This document shows, in pieces, positions 45,880-60,000 of a stretch of DNA of 64,000 nt (position 1 is the stretch's first letter; every line of letters starts with the position of its first letter). Under the pieces are notes generated by a model, which searched no databases, was not told the DNA's origin, and saw only the letters and a program-made list of their open reading frames with translations. Location: the NCBI GenBank assembly GCA_022376515.1, contig WTXI01000008.1, forward strand, positions 806,001-870,000, in the 5' to 3' direction. This stretch comes from Lactifluus volemus (lineage: Eukaryota; Basidiomycota; Agaricomycetes; Russulales; Russulaceae). A program made the position numbers and the translations under genes.

Positions 45880-48800
45880 ATGATCCCGCTTGCTACACGT
45901 GTAGCCCGTCAACGCTTGCCTCGCCCTGCTCGTCTATACTCTACACCCACAAAACCTGCCAGCGCCCCAGTCTTTGATACGATACACCCTTCCCTCCCAG
46001 ACACCTACCCTGCATTTCTTCCTGCCCACCCAAATCTCCCAAACTCTCCTGGGAACGTCCAGGATGACGCCATCACGAGTAACATGCTTACATTCCTGCG
46101 CTCGAGGACGCCATACACAGTTCTCCCCCCGCCCCTCCCCGGGGACAAGCACTCGGAAATCAATGACAACTATTACACCGACTCGCCTACGCGAGACCGC
46201 ATAGCTGCCATGGATGCTTGCCTGCATAACGGCTACGACGTTCCTCGCGCGAAGGAAATTTTCGATGGCCTGCGCGCCAAGCGAGCGGAGCTGATCCTTC
46301 ACCCACGTCTATATACCGCGTTCGTCGAAGCTTACCTTGATATGGCCGCCAAAGAACCAGAGAAAAAGTCTTTGTGGGTCGATGACGCTTGGGCCCTTCT
46401 GGACTCGCTTTTCAGTGGGAACGAGAAGGTCGCGGTCACGACAAGCGCGTATGCCCTAGCGCTAATAGCTTGGTTAAGGTGTGTCTCCCATCCCCCTCAC
46501 CCCTTATATTATGAGCATGTTTTAATGTTCCCTTAGATACTCTTCCGAGAATGCGCCCGCATATATCGACGGCATCACTGACCACACACCCGCCTCCTTG
46601 TTAAAAGGCATTGTCGACAATCAGCTTTCAGTAGCCACAGTTGTGTCAGACCGCGCCATCAAGTCCTCAGAAGAGGCACAAAAAATCATCCAAGCCCTCA
46701 CAAAGGCAGCCGTGCAGTACAATTACCCTGAGATTATTCGTGACCTCGGCCAAGCAGAAGCCATGGGTTCATCTCTTCCTGATCCCTATTTGAATGTGCC
46801 CGAAGTACTCCCCGTTTCTGTCATTACGGTGAGTTCGTTTCACACAGGCACTGTTCCGCATCACCGATGTCGTCACAGCCGGTTTTAGACGAAGATGGAA
46901 CACCCTCGGGAAAGACAGAGACAGAGATTCCTTTCAACCTCGACCTTCTTCGAAAACACCTCGCGCATGTCTCCCTTGCACGACGAGTACTCTCAGAGGA
47001 CCTCGCCGCACGACAAAAGCTTCTCGAAGATTCCGTTTATGATGTCGCGGTTCAACGCATGCGACATCAGGTCGAACTGTTTAAAGAGCTCGGACTGGAT
47101 GACGGGGTTCTAAAGAAACCGGACTTGCAACTATGGATGTGGCAATGGCACCAACTTCTTCAAGCTCGCTTGCAGACGGACATTTCTGATCTCATTACCA
47201 AGGAAGTTTCTCCCAGAAAGAAACCCCATCCTCCTCTTGCACCTTTCTTGTCCCTCATCAAGCCCGAGAAGCTCTCTCTTATCACCATCCTCGAAATTAT
47301 GCGTCTTCAGGGTTCAGGTGGCGTCGCAGACGGGATGAAGACCACTCGAGGTCTCATCACCGTCGGCAGGGCCGTCGAGCTCGAGTATAAAGCCCATATG
47401 TGCAAAAAGAACAACATCTCCGTACCGTCCACCGCGCGAGCCGGTGACTTTGGCTTTTTCTCTCGCCTCTCTTACCGTGACCTCCATGTACGACGTGTTA
47501 CCGCACGAAAGTACATGGAAGATGGGGAGGAGTGGACGAGTGATTGGACTCAGGCTCTCCGAGTACGGGTCGGTAGCTATTTGGTCGACCGCCTGATGGA
47601 CGTCGCAAAGGTGATCCGCACCGGAACAAACAAACGGACGGGCGAGCTTGTTGAGGAAGAGCAACCCGCATTCACTCATACTTATGAGTACGTCCGTGGG
47701 TATAAACTTGGCATCATTAGGCTCAACCCGGTCGTGGCGGAGCGAATGGCTAAAGACAGCATCCGGGATACAATGCACCCACGACATTTACCCATGCTCG
47801 TCAAGCCGAAGCCGTGGTTAAGTCACAATGAAGGCGGTTATTTCTACAATAAGAGTACGTATGTTTTGCGGGTTTAAACTACTGGGGAAGTTGAAACACC
47901 ATTTAGGTCACGTGATGCGCTTCAAGGACTCTCAGGAACAGCAACAGTACCTGAAGCACGCATCGTCTCGTGGTAACCTCGAGCTCGTGTACGCTGGTCT
48001 CGATGTCCTTGGCTCGACACCATGGCAGATTAATCGCAAGATCTTCAACGTCGTGCTTGAGGTCTGGAATGCGGGCTTTCGCCTGGGGAAATTGCCTCCT
48101 GCTGTGTACGAAGAGCCTGAGCCCCAGAAAACTCCAGAGATGGAGACCGACCAGAAGGCGCGAAGTATCTTCATCCAGCGTCAACGCCACTGGCTTGTGA
48201 ATAAGGCAAATAATCACTCCGATCGGTGTAGCGTCAATTACAAAATTGAGATCGCCCGTACAGTAAGCCTTTCATATCTTTTGGCTCTCGCCATCTCCCA
48301 AAACTAAATCTGTGGTCCCAAGTTTCTGGGCGACATCTTCTATCTGCCCCACAACCTCGACTTTCGGGGCCGCGCATATCCACTTCCTCCTCACCTGAAT
48401 CACATTGGTGATGACTTGAGCCGTGGTTTACTTCTTTTCGGAGTGGCCAAGCCGCTAGGCGAACGTGGGTTACGCTGGCTCAAGATCCACCTGGCCAATC
48501 TGTACGGTTACGACAAGGCGACTTTTGACGAGCGAGTCGAGTTTGCCCACAAACATTTGGATGACGTCTTTGACAGCGCGGAGAACCCAATCAATGTGAG
48601 TTTTTCCCTTCCTCGCATGGACACAAATGCTAAGGCTCCACACAGGGGCGCAAGTGGTGGCAGAAGGCTGATGATCCATGGCAGTGTCTGGCGACCTGCA
48701 TGGAACTCAAGGCTGCGCTTGACTCACCCGACCCGTCTGCATACGAGTGTGCGTTGCCAATACATCAAGATGGAACCTGTAATGGACTACAGCACTATGC

Positions 48801-50296
48801 GGCGCTCGGTGGTGACGCACGTGGCGCACGGCAAGTCAACCTTGACAACGCCGACCGGCCATCGGATGTATATACCTACGTCGCGAACATGGTCGAGAAG
48901 CGCATGCAAGCGGATCTGGAGCGAGATCCGGATAATAAATTTGCCAAAATGCTGGCAGGAAAAATCGCCCGCAAGGTGGTGAAACAGACGGTTATGACGA
49001 CGGTATATGGTGTCACCTTTGTCGGCGCACGGGAACAGATCGAAAAGCAGTTGAGAGATCGTGGCGATGTCCCCGCGGAAGAATGCTACCTCGCTGCCGG
49101 ATACGTCACCAAGCAGGTACAGTGACGCTGCCTCAGCCCGATCAATTCCGCTTTAATAGGTCATTTCAGGTATTACAGTGCATCGGCGACTTGTTTCAGG
49201 GCGCCAACGACATCATGAATTGGCTCTCTGCCTCTGCACGCATAATCGCAAAGTCCGTACCGGGTGATCGCGTTCTCGATGCGATGGAACTCGAGCCGCC
49301 ATCGAGATTAAAGAAGGCTAAGGGAGCCACCACGCGCCTGCGCAAGGAACAAATGACCGCTGTTGTGTGGACGACACCGCTGGGGCTGCCAATTGTCCAA
49401 CCGTATCGCAAGATCAAGCGAAAGCAGATCAAGACCAGCGTACAGTCGGTATACATTTCGGACCCGAATGCTCCTGCTGAAGGTGAGTGACTACTGAATA
49501 TTATTGTCATTATTTGAACGCTCTAAATCATTTCCAGTCAATCCCATGAAGCAGGCGACCGCTTTTCCGCCTAATTTCATACATAGCTTGGATGCGACGC
49601 ACATGTTGCTGACAGCCTTGGAATGTCGGGTACGTTAGGTTTACCGTACAATCTGGTGGTCAGTTTACTGACTGTCGTCGTAGACGCAAGGCTTGACCTT
49701 TGCCTCCGTTCATGACTCTTATTGGACCCACGCCTGCTCGATCGATCAGATGTCTACCATTATCCGTGATACATTCATCGCGTTGCACTCTTCGGATGTT
49801 CTTGGTAGACTTCAAAGCGAGGTATTTCCGTCTTATTTCAGTGTCTCTGGCCTTCCCTCACGCACCTTAGTTCCGCGAACGTTACGATGGCTACAAAGTC
49901 CCAGTTGCGTCCTTGGGAACCTCTCAGATATTAAAGCAGCTCGGTATCCTTGATGCTGCAACGGACATGAGCTCGCGTCGCCGAAGAGCTCCTGCTGACG
50001 CCGCCATTGGTGCTGACGGTACAGCTGTAGAAGAAGACGAAGTGCCGGCAGAGGTGGTCGATCAGCCGCCGACGGTATCCTTGCTCTCAAAAGAACAGGC
50101 TCTGAAACTTCTAGAGCCGGTCGGTGCGAAGGCGAAACAGACTCGTCGGGGTGCCAGCGCCGGCGCCACGCCGCAAGGCAAGGGGGAGTCGCTCGAGGGC
50201 AAGTTTGTCGATCTAGTCGACTTGCTTCCGCCGATGCCTACAAAAGGCGAGTTTGACGTGAACAAGATCAAGTCGTCGCTCTACTTCTTCTCCTGA
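45880..50296 (+). CDS. RPO41: Mitochondrial DNA-directed RNA polymerase
   Basis: Exons: 45880-46478, 46537-46828, 46879-47854, 47907-48262, 48323-48595, 48646-49116, 49170-49482, 49538-49629, 49684-49821 and 49871-50296, all in phase (1,311 aa). Single-subunit T7-like polymerase that transcribes mitochondrial DNA. The N-terminus [20 protein letters not shown] is a typical mitochondrial presequence. Catalytic motifs: LDFRGRAYP; motif [19 protein letters not shown] with its Asp; motif [18 protein letters not shown]; motif [11 protein letters not shown] with its Asp. [14 protein letters not shown] and the C-terminal YFFS are also family features. A low-complexity region rich in Ala, Glu and Arg precedes the C-terminus. 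The gene reads without any frameshift over 3.9 kb of coding sequence. Confidence 0.97.
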
Positions 50297-50299
50297 TCC

Positions 50300-51440
50300 G
50301 TCTCGTTTTCGCCCTCGGACACGTGATTAGCCGCCCTTGCTCCCTTCAACACCCTCACAATTCGCCCGTCCTCATGCTCCAAAATATAGTTTTTATTGCA
50401 GTTATTTTGGTCTCGCGCATATATTATCATCTCACGTTTTACATCATTACCCACATAGTAACAATGCATATATCGTCCTCCTTACAACTCTTACTTCTAG
50501 AAAACTGGCTCACCCAGCTCGCGATTTTGTTAGTTGAAAAGAGTGAACAAGGACAGTAACAAGGCATAAGATCTTATTGACCTCCAGTCGACTCAGTACC
50601 ACGCACTGGCTTCAATGTTCAACTCGACGAACACTTCACCAGCGCCAACGCCGCCAAGTGACCACTACCGTCACGTGCTAACTTCATTCTATCTCCAATT
50701 CTCCATTCATTGCTTCCGTCACAAGAAAATCCCTCGCGAGATCAAACCTTGTCCGACGCAGACTTGGAAGGGGAAATTTTACCAGTACTATAGATAGTAT
50801 AGAAGTTGTAGGTATCTGCGCCTTTGCTGAATACCTGAGCTACGACCCTCGCGGACCATCACTTATCACTGTAGGTATGTAGTGTTCGGTAAGATGGAGG
50901 CGCCCTTTAAATGAACAAATAATCATGAGTCCGTAAACCAGTGTCATTGTACAATTTCACTACGGTAAGTGGCTAGAATTCAAAGTTCATACGAACCATC
51001 GGGAGGTACTTGTTGTAGCACAGGCTTCTGATAGGCCGACATCCACACCATTTAGTTTAGGAAACAGGCTTGGCCCGGGCGTTTAGAGCACCACTCGCAA
51101 GTCATTGGAATCGCTGTTAGCCGTGCAAAATTTTGACGTAGTCATATCTGGGTTCCTCAGTTCCAATACAGAGTGAGCGCTAGTGTGGTGAAGGCTTCGA
51201 TGGCACTGGAATAGATATGCCAGCTTCATTCGGGACGTAGACAGTGCCTGGTTGTGGCATCGCCCCCTCGAATTCAACGCCCTACAGGCCTCCTCCCCTT
51301 CGCTCCCCCCTTTATTCCGTTCACAATGACTGTATTGTTCTAATTGGAAACCCAGATACACATATTTTGAGCCAACACCACAAGCTCCTAGTAGTCATCG
51401 CAATTTCATTTAAAAGCCTCCATGCGTGCCCAAGGTAGAG
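50300..51440. other. Intergenic DNA with no recognisable gene
   Basis: Region 3' of RPO41, up to the 3' end of the first unknown-family gene. No supported frame. Confidence 0.45.
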
Positions 51441-51444
51441 GGAC

Positions 51445-52306
51445 CTAAGGGTTGATGGACCTGGGCATGACGTAATGGTCAAGCTGAAGAATAGGTTGCC
51501 AACTTCCTTGGGAGACATGGATGATCCCGATGAGGGTGACCTGTTCCTTGGTGATACCACCTGTTCCAACTTGCCAATTTGGAAATTGTCCTTGTACGCC
51601 CTGGAACTCCTACACACACACCCGTGTCAGCTTCAAATCATCGACGCGCGTGGATGTCAAAGCTCACGTCAAAGAACCTGCCCACGGCACTTGCGACACG
51701 CTTTACAAATTTATCAAAGGTAATCGTGCTGCGCGCCGAGGTTTGGTCCCTGGTCATGATCTGGGTATGCCAATCGCGATAACCGGGCCACTAAAAAATG
51801 CGGTCATTTTAAGCACGCGAGATTTTGGGGTGACTTTTTGAAACAGGGCTTACATTTATGCGTATGAACATCGTGGAACAATCCCCGATTGGAGCCACAG
51901 CGTCCGCGCCCAGGAGCATCGAGCAATCTCCCCCAGCTGCAGTGGGCTGCGGTAAACCAACGTTCACTCGATACTTGTGAACGAAAAAAATGGGCATATT
52001 TAGCGGCACGATGCCGTAGCGTTGGGCATCGTAAGGGTTCTGCGCCGACCAGATGCGTTGCGGGACGACCGTGCCAACCTGGCGGATGGCGTAGTCGAGC
52101 AGCCAGGCGGGTTGACCATTGATGTGAACAGATGGTGGAGGAGCGTTCTGCGCTGCAAGGCCGGTAATAAAGAACGCGTTGGGCCACTCTTGAGATCCGA
52201 CGGGTTGAAGAGACCCCGCGTTCACTCGCAAAAGACGACTAAAATACTCTGCCGCATTCTCTGGTCCGAATGTTTGAGCGATGTTTCCGTCGATACGTAA
52301 ATCCAT
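51445..52306 (-). CDS. Unknown-family protein A (intact, 246 aa)
   Basis: Exons: 52306-51854, 51790-51668 and 51609-51445, exactly in phase. Starts MDLRIDGNIAQTFGPENAAE. Conserved blocks shared with the genes at 56 and 61 kb: WLLDYAIRQVGTVVPQ, IWSAQNPYDAQRYG, MPIFFVHKYR, STMFIRIN, then WPGYRDWHTQIMTRDQT, and a last exon with VTLIGIIHVSQGSWQPILQL. I know similar proteins from other agarics (WPGY..W and SQGSWQP blocks) but no function. No signal peptide, membrane span or catalytic motif is evident. An intron acceptor sits directly before the start codon, so a 5' non-coding exon is likely. Confidence 0.75.
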
Positions 52307-52399
52307 CTGAAAATAACGTCTCAACGAGTGCCAATTAGGAGGAGATGAAGGCCGTACAGTTTTAACCTTGTAGATATGCAATAGTAAGCTTGTCTAGCT

Positions 52400-55300
52400 T
52401 GGAAGTGCTTGTCGTTCGCAATCCTTGGACCCCCTTTTATCATTTGTGAACAATACGGTGACGTATTGTAGCCCGGGTAGTGCGTGAGCCTTGGCATAGT
52501 GGAAACGCAGAACAGTAGAAGCGTCTGTTCTCAATAGCAATAACGAATTATCGGGGTTGGTCTCCTTTTTTCTACCGTGAATAACCGAGATCAGACTTTT
52601 GGAAAGGCACGTATCTAACATAGCGTATTTCAGCGCCACAGTGAAATACGTCGCCCAGAATTTTATTGAAACAGTGAAGAACATACCCATCATGATGTAG
52701 AATAAGAGAGCGATATCCGAGCCCAGTGGAAGACAGAAGTGCGCTTGCAACTGAAGACTGACTGGGTGGATAGTACTTCGCCAAATTAGCTCCGGTGTAT
52801 GTGTCGAAATATCGAGACTTCGTGGCTTGTCACGATTGTCACGAACAGCACATAGGACAGCCTGGACATTCCGGTATTCTTCACATCGATGACGTCCTGG
52901 TACATATACAGAGTATGTCTGAACACGCGGAGGAAGCCTTGAATATGCACAGCGCAAGCTCTCTAGCACATCTCCGGTGTTCCAAGTTCAACTGCTATGC
53001 CGTAAACCCCTAAAACTGATAAAACTGATCGGACCGGAACCGTAACAACTCCTGACTCCCCTACCAGGTAAAATGACATCAAGATGACGGAACAGCCTCA
53101 CCGTGTGACCCCTCACCCGAACCTGCAGCTACGCTTGCCCTCGGAGACTACGGTTAAGTTTTCCAGACCAGCCAAGTTAGACGCTGCTGTTGTCACCACA
53201 GAGCGCCGAAGAAGATGTCGAAACAGAGCGCGCAAAAAAGCAAACAGGAGCCAGCTGAGTGTTGAGGTGTGTGAAAATCGCCACGAACTGAGGCGGATCA
53301 ACCGGACCGTGTCAGCTCCGACTGATTTGCGTTCTTCGAACACGAGACACTTTAGCATACAGTGGCATATGACAATAACGAAACGCCAATCTACTACTGT
53401 ATTTAAAGAGGTACATCTTTCCTGCCAAAATTTCTTTACTTGTACGGATTCAGGCGAGCGTCGAGTTGTGTAAGCTCTTCACAGTAGAAAGAGCTGGAAA
53501 GATGCGATATGTATGAAAGAAATCTCAGTCAAGTAAGATCCTGGCCTTTCAATGTGCTCACGTCGGGTCTTTATCACCTCAGGCTCGACTGAATGTCAAT
53601 CATTCTAGCGCTTTCGAGTCATCTTGAATACGGAGCTCAAACACTTCCTGGCAAGCGCACAGACAATCGATGAGAACATTGACAATAGATACCACCGGAG
53701 CCTTTCACAGCCGTACTACGTAGCCTAATGAAGCTGAACCGTAGAAAGCGCTCATACTAAAGCACGAGCGGAGCGCTGAGCGCTCAACCTTTTCCATAAG
53801 GATTTAACTAACCATAGAAAGCACAATTAACCTTTAAATCAAGGAAAAGGTCCGAAAGACGTAACTTGAGAAACTTGAAGGATGTCGGTAGAGAACTGCA
53901 ACAGGGTGAGAGCGAGACCCCAGAAGAAAAGAGAAAGCGTATGTACGACATGCACACCACCACAAGGCGTCTATTCCAGGACCATCGATAGAAATACCGA
54001 ATGTTTGATAGACACCCTTTTCGGCTTTTTTGAGAGGGAACCGTCTGTGGAGTGAGAAGTCGTGGGTGCTGCCAGTGTGAGCCAGCGCTCAACGACCATC
54101 ATGACCGAAGAAATGAGGTAAAACTAGCTTGCCAGCCTGAGTGTCAACATTTAATCCCACGCTGTATTTTATGCCTTTTGGTCTTCCTCACTGACAAGCT
54201 CGGCTACTAGTACGTAGATGTGTCATTCACACCGGACGAGACACCAAAACTGCCAAGTCTGTAAAACGCATTGAAAGTCATTTGTGGGCCCGGGGATACC
54301 AGCGACGCGGGAGTCACCTCAAGGCCCAGATGAGACGCCTGAAGTCCTTGTTGTGAATGTTGTGTGAGAATATGACAGCAGTATAGATGGGAGACCGCAA
54401 AGGGAAACACTGGTTGAGACACCTTTTTCTTCCTATGAGCTATGGTTACATTTGTGCCTTCTCTTTGAAGCTTTGAAGCGTCGGGTGCAGTGCCTTACCG
54501 ACCAAAGGCACGATGCCTGTCACGACGCGTCAAGGGCATTGATCAGTTCCGATATGTCCTTCGGAACGGCTGTGAATGAGACGTACACGAGGCTTCAAGC
54601 TTCAAGCTTCAGGTTGCATATGCCGAAGACGTCTAAGGGCCTTTTTCAGCCTCGTTTCCTGAAAATCGTTCTTCCTACCTACTAGTATCGACTCGCTTTC
54701 TACAGTAAAGACCGGTGCAGTACTAAGGACCCGGTGGAGCGAGCTTTAGCGGAACACACCGATACAAGATGAACACGACTCGGAATAATGATATCTCAGG
54801 GCAATCGGGTGCCTTTTATCTACATAGCCCCACATTTAGGATACAGGGGAAAAAAAAGAATATATGAAAAAGTTGTCCAGGTCAGCTTCAAGCATGGCTC
54901 AGGCCTCACGCTGTCGTGTTTGATCGGATCGGATATCTTTTCAAACGTGAAAAACACGCAGAAACAAGAAAAACTCACCACAAGCTCATGGCTGCAATTG
55001 AAGCCATAAGGTCTGGGGCCATCCATGGATACCCGATGGCCTATCGGCAGAACTCCATCTGCGAATTCAGTTATAATCACCGAACCTTCAGCTTTAACAT
55101 AGCTACGTACCATCATTTCGGTCCGATTCGGAACGGTCCTATGCAGTTTCCGACTACTGGGTGTGGTGCAAAGCAAAGTTTTTTTGATAACCGTAACCGC
55201 GCTATGCATGCTTGGTAATTCCAACACGCGCACATGTGACCCTGAACCACATCAGCGATCACCAGACCCATCAAACAACAGGTGTAGGGGTTCTCGAGAG

Positions 55301-55930
55301 AAATTTATAGCACATATGTTGCGTGCATGAGCTGACACACAGAGACTGAAAGCCAAGAACAAAGTCCGGGTGCCTTCGGTGCCGGGTCGTCGGTCTAGCC
55401 CGGTGCTGACTAACCGTTCTAAAGTGATGAGGTAAGCTCACCTCAAAAACTTGAGACCGTGACGAGGCCTGGCACGCGCAAGCACAAGCACATTCTTGCT
55501 CATCAGGCAACTTCAAGTATGCGAGGTACTGAATAAGTGTAGTCCCATAATCGTGTTTCGTGATATTGTAACTTTAAGTACAGCAACTGAAGCAGAGCCG
55601 ATTCTATCTCTACTAAGTATATCACAAACGCAAACGACCAAGCATCGTCATCGACACTGAGGACTGAGGCCTCAAAGCTTCCCAGTCAAAGCAGACACCA
55701 CCCTAAAAACCTTATGTAACTGAGTGCTCTTCGAGCCAGCGACTCCTTTGCTATGTTCAGTCTCTCGACCTCCGTCTCTCCCTCTCTTTCCCCTCACTGC
55801 CGCTTACCTCTTTGCTTTCGGGTCGATTGAATTCTGTACCCTCGCAACATTATCATCATTGGTCTTTATTTGAGACGTTGTCTACTTTGAGTACATCGAA
55901 ACTATTACTAGATCGCTCCAAGCCTCAATG
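52400..55930. other. Gene-poor region with no recognisable gene
   Basis: The longest frame (minus strand, 52394-52969) has a hydrophobic centre but no start context, splice structure or family resemblance. Small direct repeats (AGCTTCA three times at about 54593-54613) are seen. No tRNA or rRNA recognised. Confidence 0.5.
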
Positions 55931-55942
55931 TTTGTTTCCTGC

Positions 55943-56795
55943 TTATCTTAATCCTGGGAGGTGTAGGGACCTTGAAAAGACATAGTGGTTGAGTTGGAGA
56001 ATAGGTTGCCAGCTTCCTTGGGAGACATGGACAACTCCTATAAGAATGACATGTTCCTTGGTGATCCCTCCGTTCCCAACCTGCCAGTTTGGATCCTCTC
56101 CACGAATCCACTGGGCCTCCTGCACAGATGTCAGCCCTCAAGAAATTATCACGGAGACACTCTAGGACATGCTCACATCCAGGAACTTGCACACCGCAAT
56201 TGCACACGTTTTGAAACTTCTCAAGGGTAATTGTGTTATGTGTTGAAGTCTGGTCCTTGAGCATGATCTGGGTACTCCAATCGGTGTATCCTGGCCACTT
56301 GAAAATGCTCGATTTGATGGGGTGAACGACATGGGAAATTACTCACATTTATGCGTATGCACGTGGTGGAACCATCCCCAACTGGAGCCGCAGCTCCTGG
56401 ACTTAAGAGCGTCGTGCAATTCCCCGCTGCTGCTCCAAGTAGGGGTAAACCAAGGTTTATCCGATTTTTGTGAACGAAGAAAATTGGCATATTCAGCGGC
56501 ACATTGCCGTAGCGCTTGACATCAGAAGGATTCTGCGCAGACCAAATGTGCTGCGGGACGACGGTGCCCACATCCTGAATAGCATAATCGAGCAGCCAAG
56601 CTGGCTGCCCATCAGTGTGAATGGAAGGTGCGCTGTTTTGTACCACAGGGTTGGTGATGAAGAATGCGTGGGCCCATTCTTGAGATCGGTGACTCGAATT
56701 GACCGCGGGTCCGCTCGCAGAAGACGAGCGAAGTACTGTGTCGCACCCTCTGGCCCGAATGTTTGAGAAATGTTGCCATCTATGCATAGATCCAT
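55943..56795 (-). pseudogene. Unknown-family member B (frameshifted)
   Basis: Same three-exon layout as gene A: 56795-56347, 56297-56177 and 56119-55943. Starts MDLCIDGNISQTFGPEGA. One base is missing near 56700 (before the block ending SQEWAHAFFIT). The middle exon is 121 nt instead of 123, with two separate single-base losses around the block matching KRVAxAVxxFxD. The rest stays similar: WLLDYAIQDVGTVVPQ, IWSAQNPSDVKRYG, MPIFFVHKNR, WPGYTDWSTQIM, SQGSWQPILQLNHYV. Several independent lesions make real decay more likely than sequence error. Confidence 0.75.
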
Positions 56796-57069
56796 CTACA
56801 AGCTCTGTCTCAAGGAATGTCAGGTAAGAGGAGAGAACTCGTACTGTTCGCGTCTTGGGGCTACTATATGTGAGCTTGCTCAGCCCAGGCCTTTTTATTA
56901 TCAATGAATGAGTCTGTGATCCAAAAATTGGGCGGTACTGGATCGCCCTATAAGGATGTGGATACCAATGAACGGCAAGAATGGGAATAAAAATTGGACG
57001 CAGGACAACCGGGTTTGGTTCCCTCAAATGAGCAGTCGGCTTTCCAAAACACGGAAATGACACGGGGTT

Positions 57070-60000
57070 TGAATGAAGCGCACATGTAGGGCCAAAGAGC
57101 AGCAGTTCGAGGCTGGTAGATCAAGTGCACTTGCAGAGATGAGAGAAAGAGCCCCACGACCAAGGCATTAATACATATAATCAGTAAAGGATACTTCGTT
57201 TGCATGGCTCTTGTAAGTGTATTTAAATGGTCGAGATGTTGGCAAAGACGAGTCAGATACTTTCGCCCGTGCGTAGGAATGGGGTTTACGTTGACATTTT
57301 GTGCATATAGCATCTCAAGCGGATGTCCTGAGAGTGATACTAACTAGTCCTCTGAACGTATGTTGAGGGTGACGCGTTGACAGGCCGAGGGTACTATTGT
57401 TCCTGTCCCAGAACTAACGGTGCAGAGAAGTCTGCAACGCATTAATTGCTTCAAAATGATACTGTAGGTGTGCCTCGGGCAATAAAGTTTCGGGATCGAC
57501 CTAGCATGATGAAGCACCTGGTAGAGCCAGAGCTGCCCCCAACAATGAAGGTGCTCAAGGGCCACTGGCAGCGATGTGCTCCGAGTTCACAGTTGGTTGA
57601 AGCTATGCCAGTACCAGTGAACATGTCGCCTTCCTCTTACCGCGTGTCCTGGCAGGCAAAGAATGAGGCCACCGCAGAACTTCAAATATGGTCAGGTGCC
57701 TCCACGATGATGAGACGACCGGATCCTGAGTGCTGTAGGGTTTGTGGTTGCGACCAGGCACTTCAGATGAAACCCGGCCGCGAAAATATTCAAACAGCCG
57801 GGCCGTCCGGAGTCCGTGTTTTCGGTGTTTCGGTGCTTATTAATAAAATTTCTCACGCTTTTCCCTATAAACAGCTCACTTTTTTTCGGCATCTTTGTGT
57901 CGTGTGCTCATTGATCCACACATTCCGTGAAAATTTCAGGAGTGGTCATTGCTGACTACGACCCAGATAAAGGCGCAAGACAGCTTCACACGTCAAGGCT
58001 CCCCACTGAGGAGTATTTATTAATAACGTCAGATGCACTAAAAATTGAATTTGGCTAATCGTGAAATGCCCATGTTAATGAACATATTCCTAGCCTTCAA
58101 GTCATCCAGATGTCAGATTTGCGACATGGATAAACGTTGCACCCGACACCAACATTTGAAGGAGCTGCCGTTATTGTACTTCCATCCCTGTATATGGGCA
58201 TTACTTAGAGTTGTCATACCCATGACCAGCACCAGCACCATGTGCCATATTGGCTCCGGCCCCGGCGACACATCTATTCGACGTGGTGTATGTACAAGTT
58301 ACGGCCCCTCGGTCTTTCCCTCCAAAAGCCTGACGTGAGTAATGGTTCATTCATCCTTACCCTAAGAATTTCTGACCACATATCTACTAGTCACCGTTAT
58401 CAACCACTCGCACACGCACCCGATTATGAATTATCAAGTTCGGCCCTTCCCAAAGTTGGGTTTGCGATGTCTGTTGAGGCTGTCGCATCTATAATGCTAC
58501 TTCGAAAATCCAGCGACTCCAGTCTGAAGCCATCGACAACACAGTCACTTTCCCCACACGTAGCCGCCTCTGCGTTTTATTCTGTGCCCAACTTTGCCAA
58601 AACTTGCCCTTTTGGCTGGCACCACATATCCAATGCGCTCTTATCTCACAAACACGCAAAGGGTGGCATGTGCAGCTGCAGACTCTGAGGTGGTGCAGCG
58701 ACATACGTCGGAGCATGGCGAAGAATGGCTCGTTTCATCAAACGTGGTAGCCTGTTACTATGAGAGTACAAGCCACGCGCCAGGGAGCTTCCTTCAGTGT
58801 CTCACGCAGCGTGCGCCTCCGAGCAATTTATATCACGATTGATAGACAGAATTTTTCAAAGAAAAGGGATATTGGTTTCATCAGCAACGATGGGATGAAT
58901 TGCGCGGCGACCCTACTCACCCAACACATACATTAGTAGTCATGACCGAGATTGCTGTGTCTGCGCGGTTTCATGCGTTCCTTCAATTGGTGGAAAATGT
59001 GTAGGACCTCGGCGGTGATAACAACACTTCGATGCGTCGGGCTTGATAACCGACACTATATTGAGAATGGAGGAATTCTGAAACAAGCCGAGTACGAGAA
59101 AGGACCTGAGCCCCGGATAGGCCATGGACTCGACTCCGGCCTGGCTCATACAAACCTTCAGCAATTCTGCCTGGGGTATCAACTGCTCCGACGTTCAACG
59201 GCCAACTTCCAGGCCAACCCGAGTTATTGTTGCTAAGGCCCTGCTGGCCGCATATATGGCTAGTGCTACTCTGTGTCGGGAGTCAACTCCACTGGCATAC
59301 CTTAATATCAGCCGTAAACAGTCATGACGAAGAAATGGGATGGGCTCACATCTAAGCATCAATACTTTCACATTTTAGCTTCCAGGGATTTTTATACCTC
59401 CGGCTGAGCAACCCTGCAGTGCAGAAAATAAATCGGGAGACTGAGAGATTTGGAAACCTAAGTCCAATTTCTGGAGATCCCAGTAAACAGTAGTTTCAGA
59501 AACCTAAGCAACTCACCACCTACGATATACAGTAATTACCTAAAAGTGGGCCAAGTGGCGGGTTTCAGGTTTCTGATCCTGAGTTTCTGAAAATCTGCGA
59601 ATAAATAAAAACGACAGAGAGGTTTCGCTGACGTGTACCACTAGATTTCGTTATAACAAAACATGCGTAGGGTAGAGCCGGTGGGATGAAGTGATCACCA
59701 GTCGACCCGCGGACTTTGGAGGAGAGTGGGCGGAATACCAGCTCCGCGCTTACCATAGTAACTGATAAGAAAACACCAATACGTTCATGTTGAATTATAG
59801 CCATCCAGACCTCGGGACATGTGATGACAGGCACGACGTATATGCCAGTTTGGCTTTTCTTCAAACACCCGAATGGTTAAACCAGACAACCAAATTACAC
59901 TGGTGTGTGATATACTAGGTGGTATCCGGCGCGATTGCTTGGCGGGCGTCTCGGCAGCTCCCAGGGAACTTGAGCGCTTGAGCATCCTGCATGCTCGTTC

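Noticed and set aside
52394..52969. 191-codon minus-strand frame with a hydrophobic centre
   Set aside because: It has no family resemblance, no convincing start, promoter or splice sites, and is not supported by the neighbouring paralogs.
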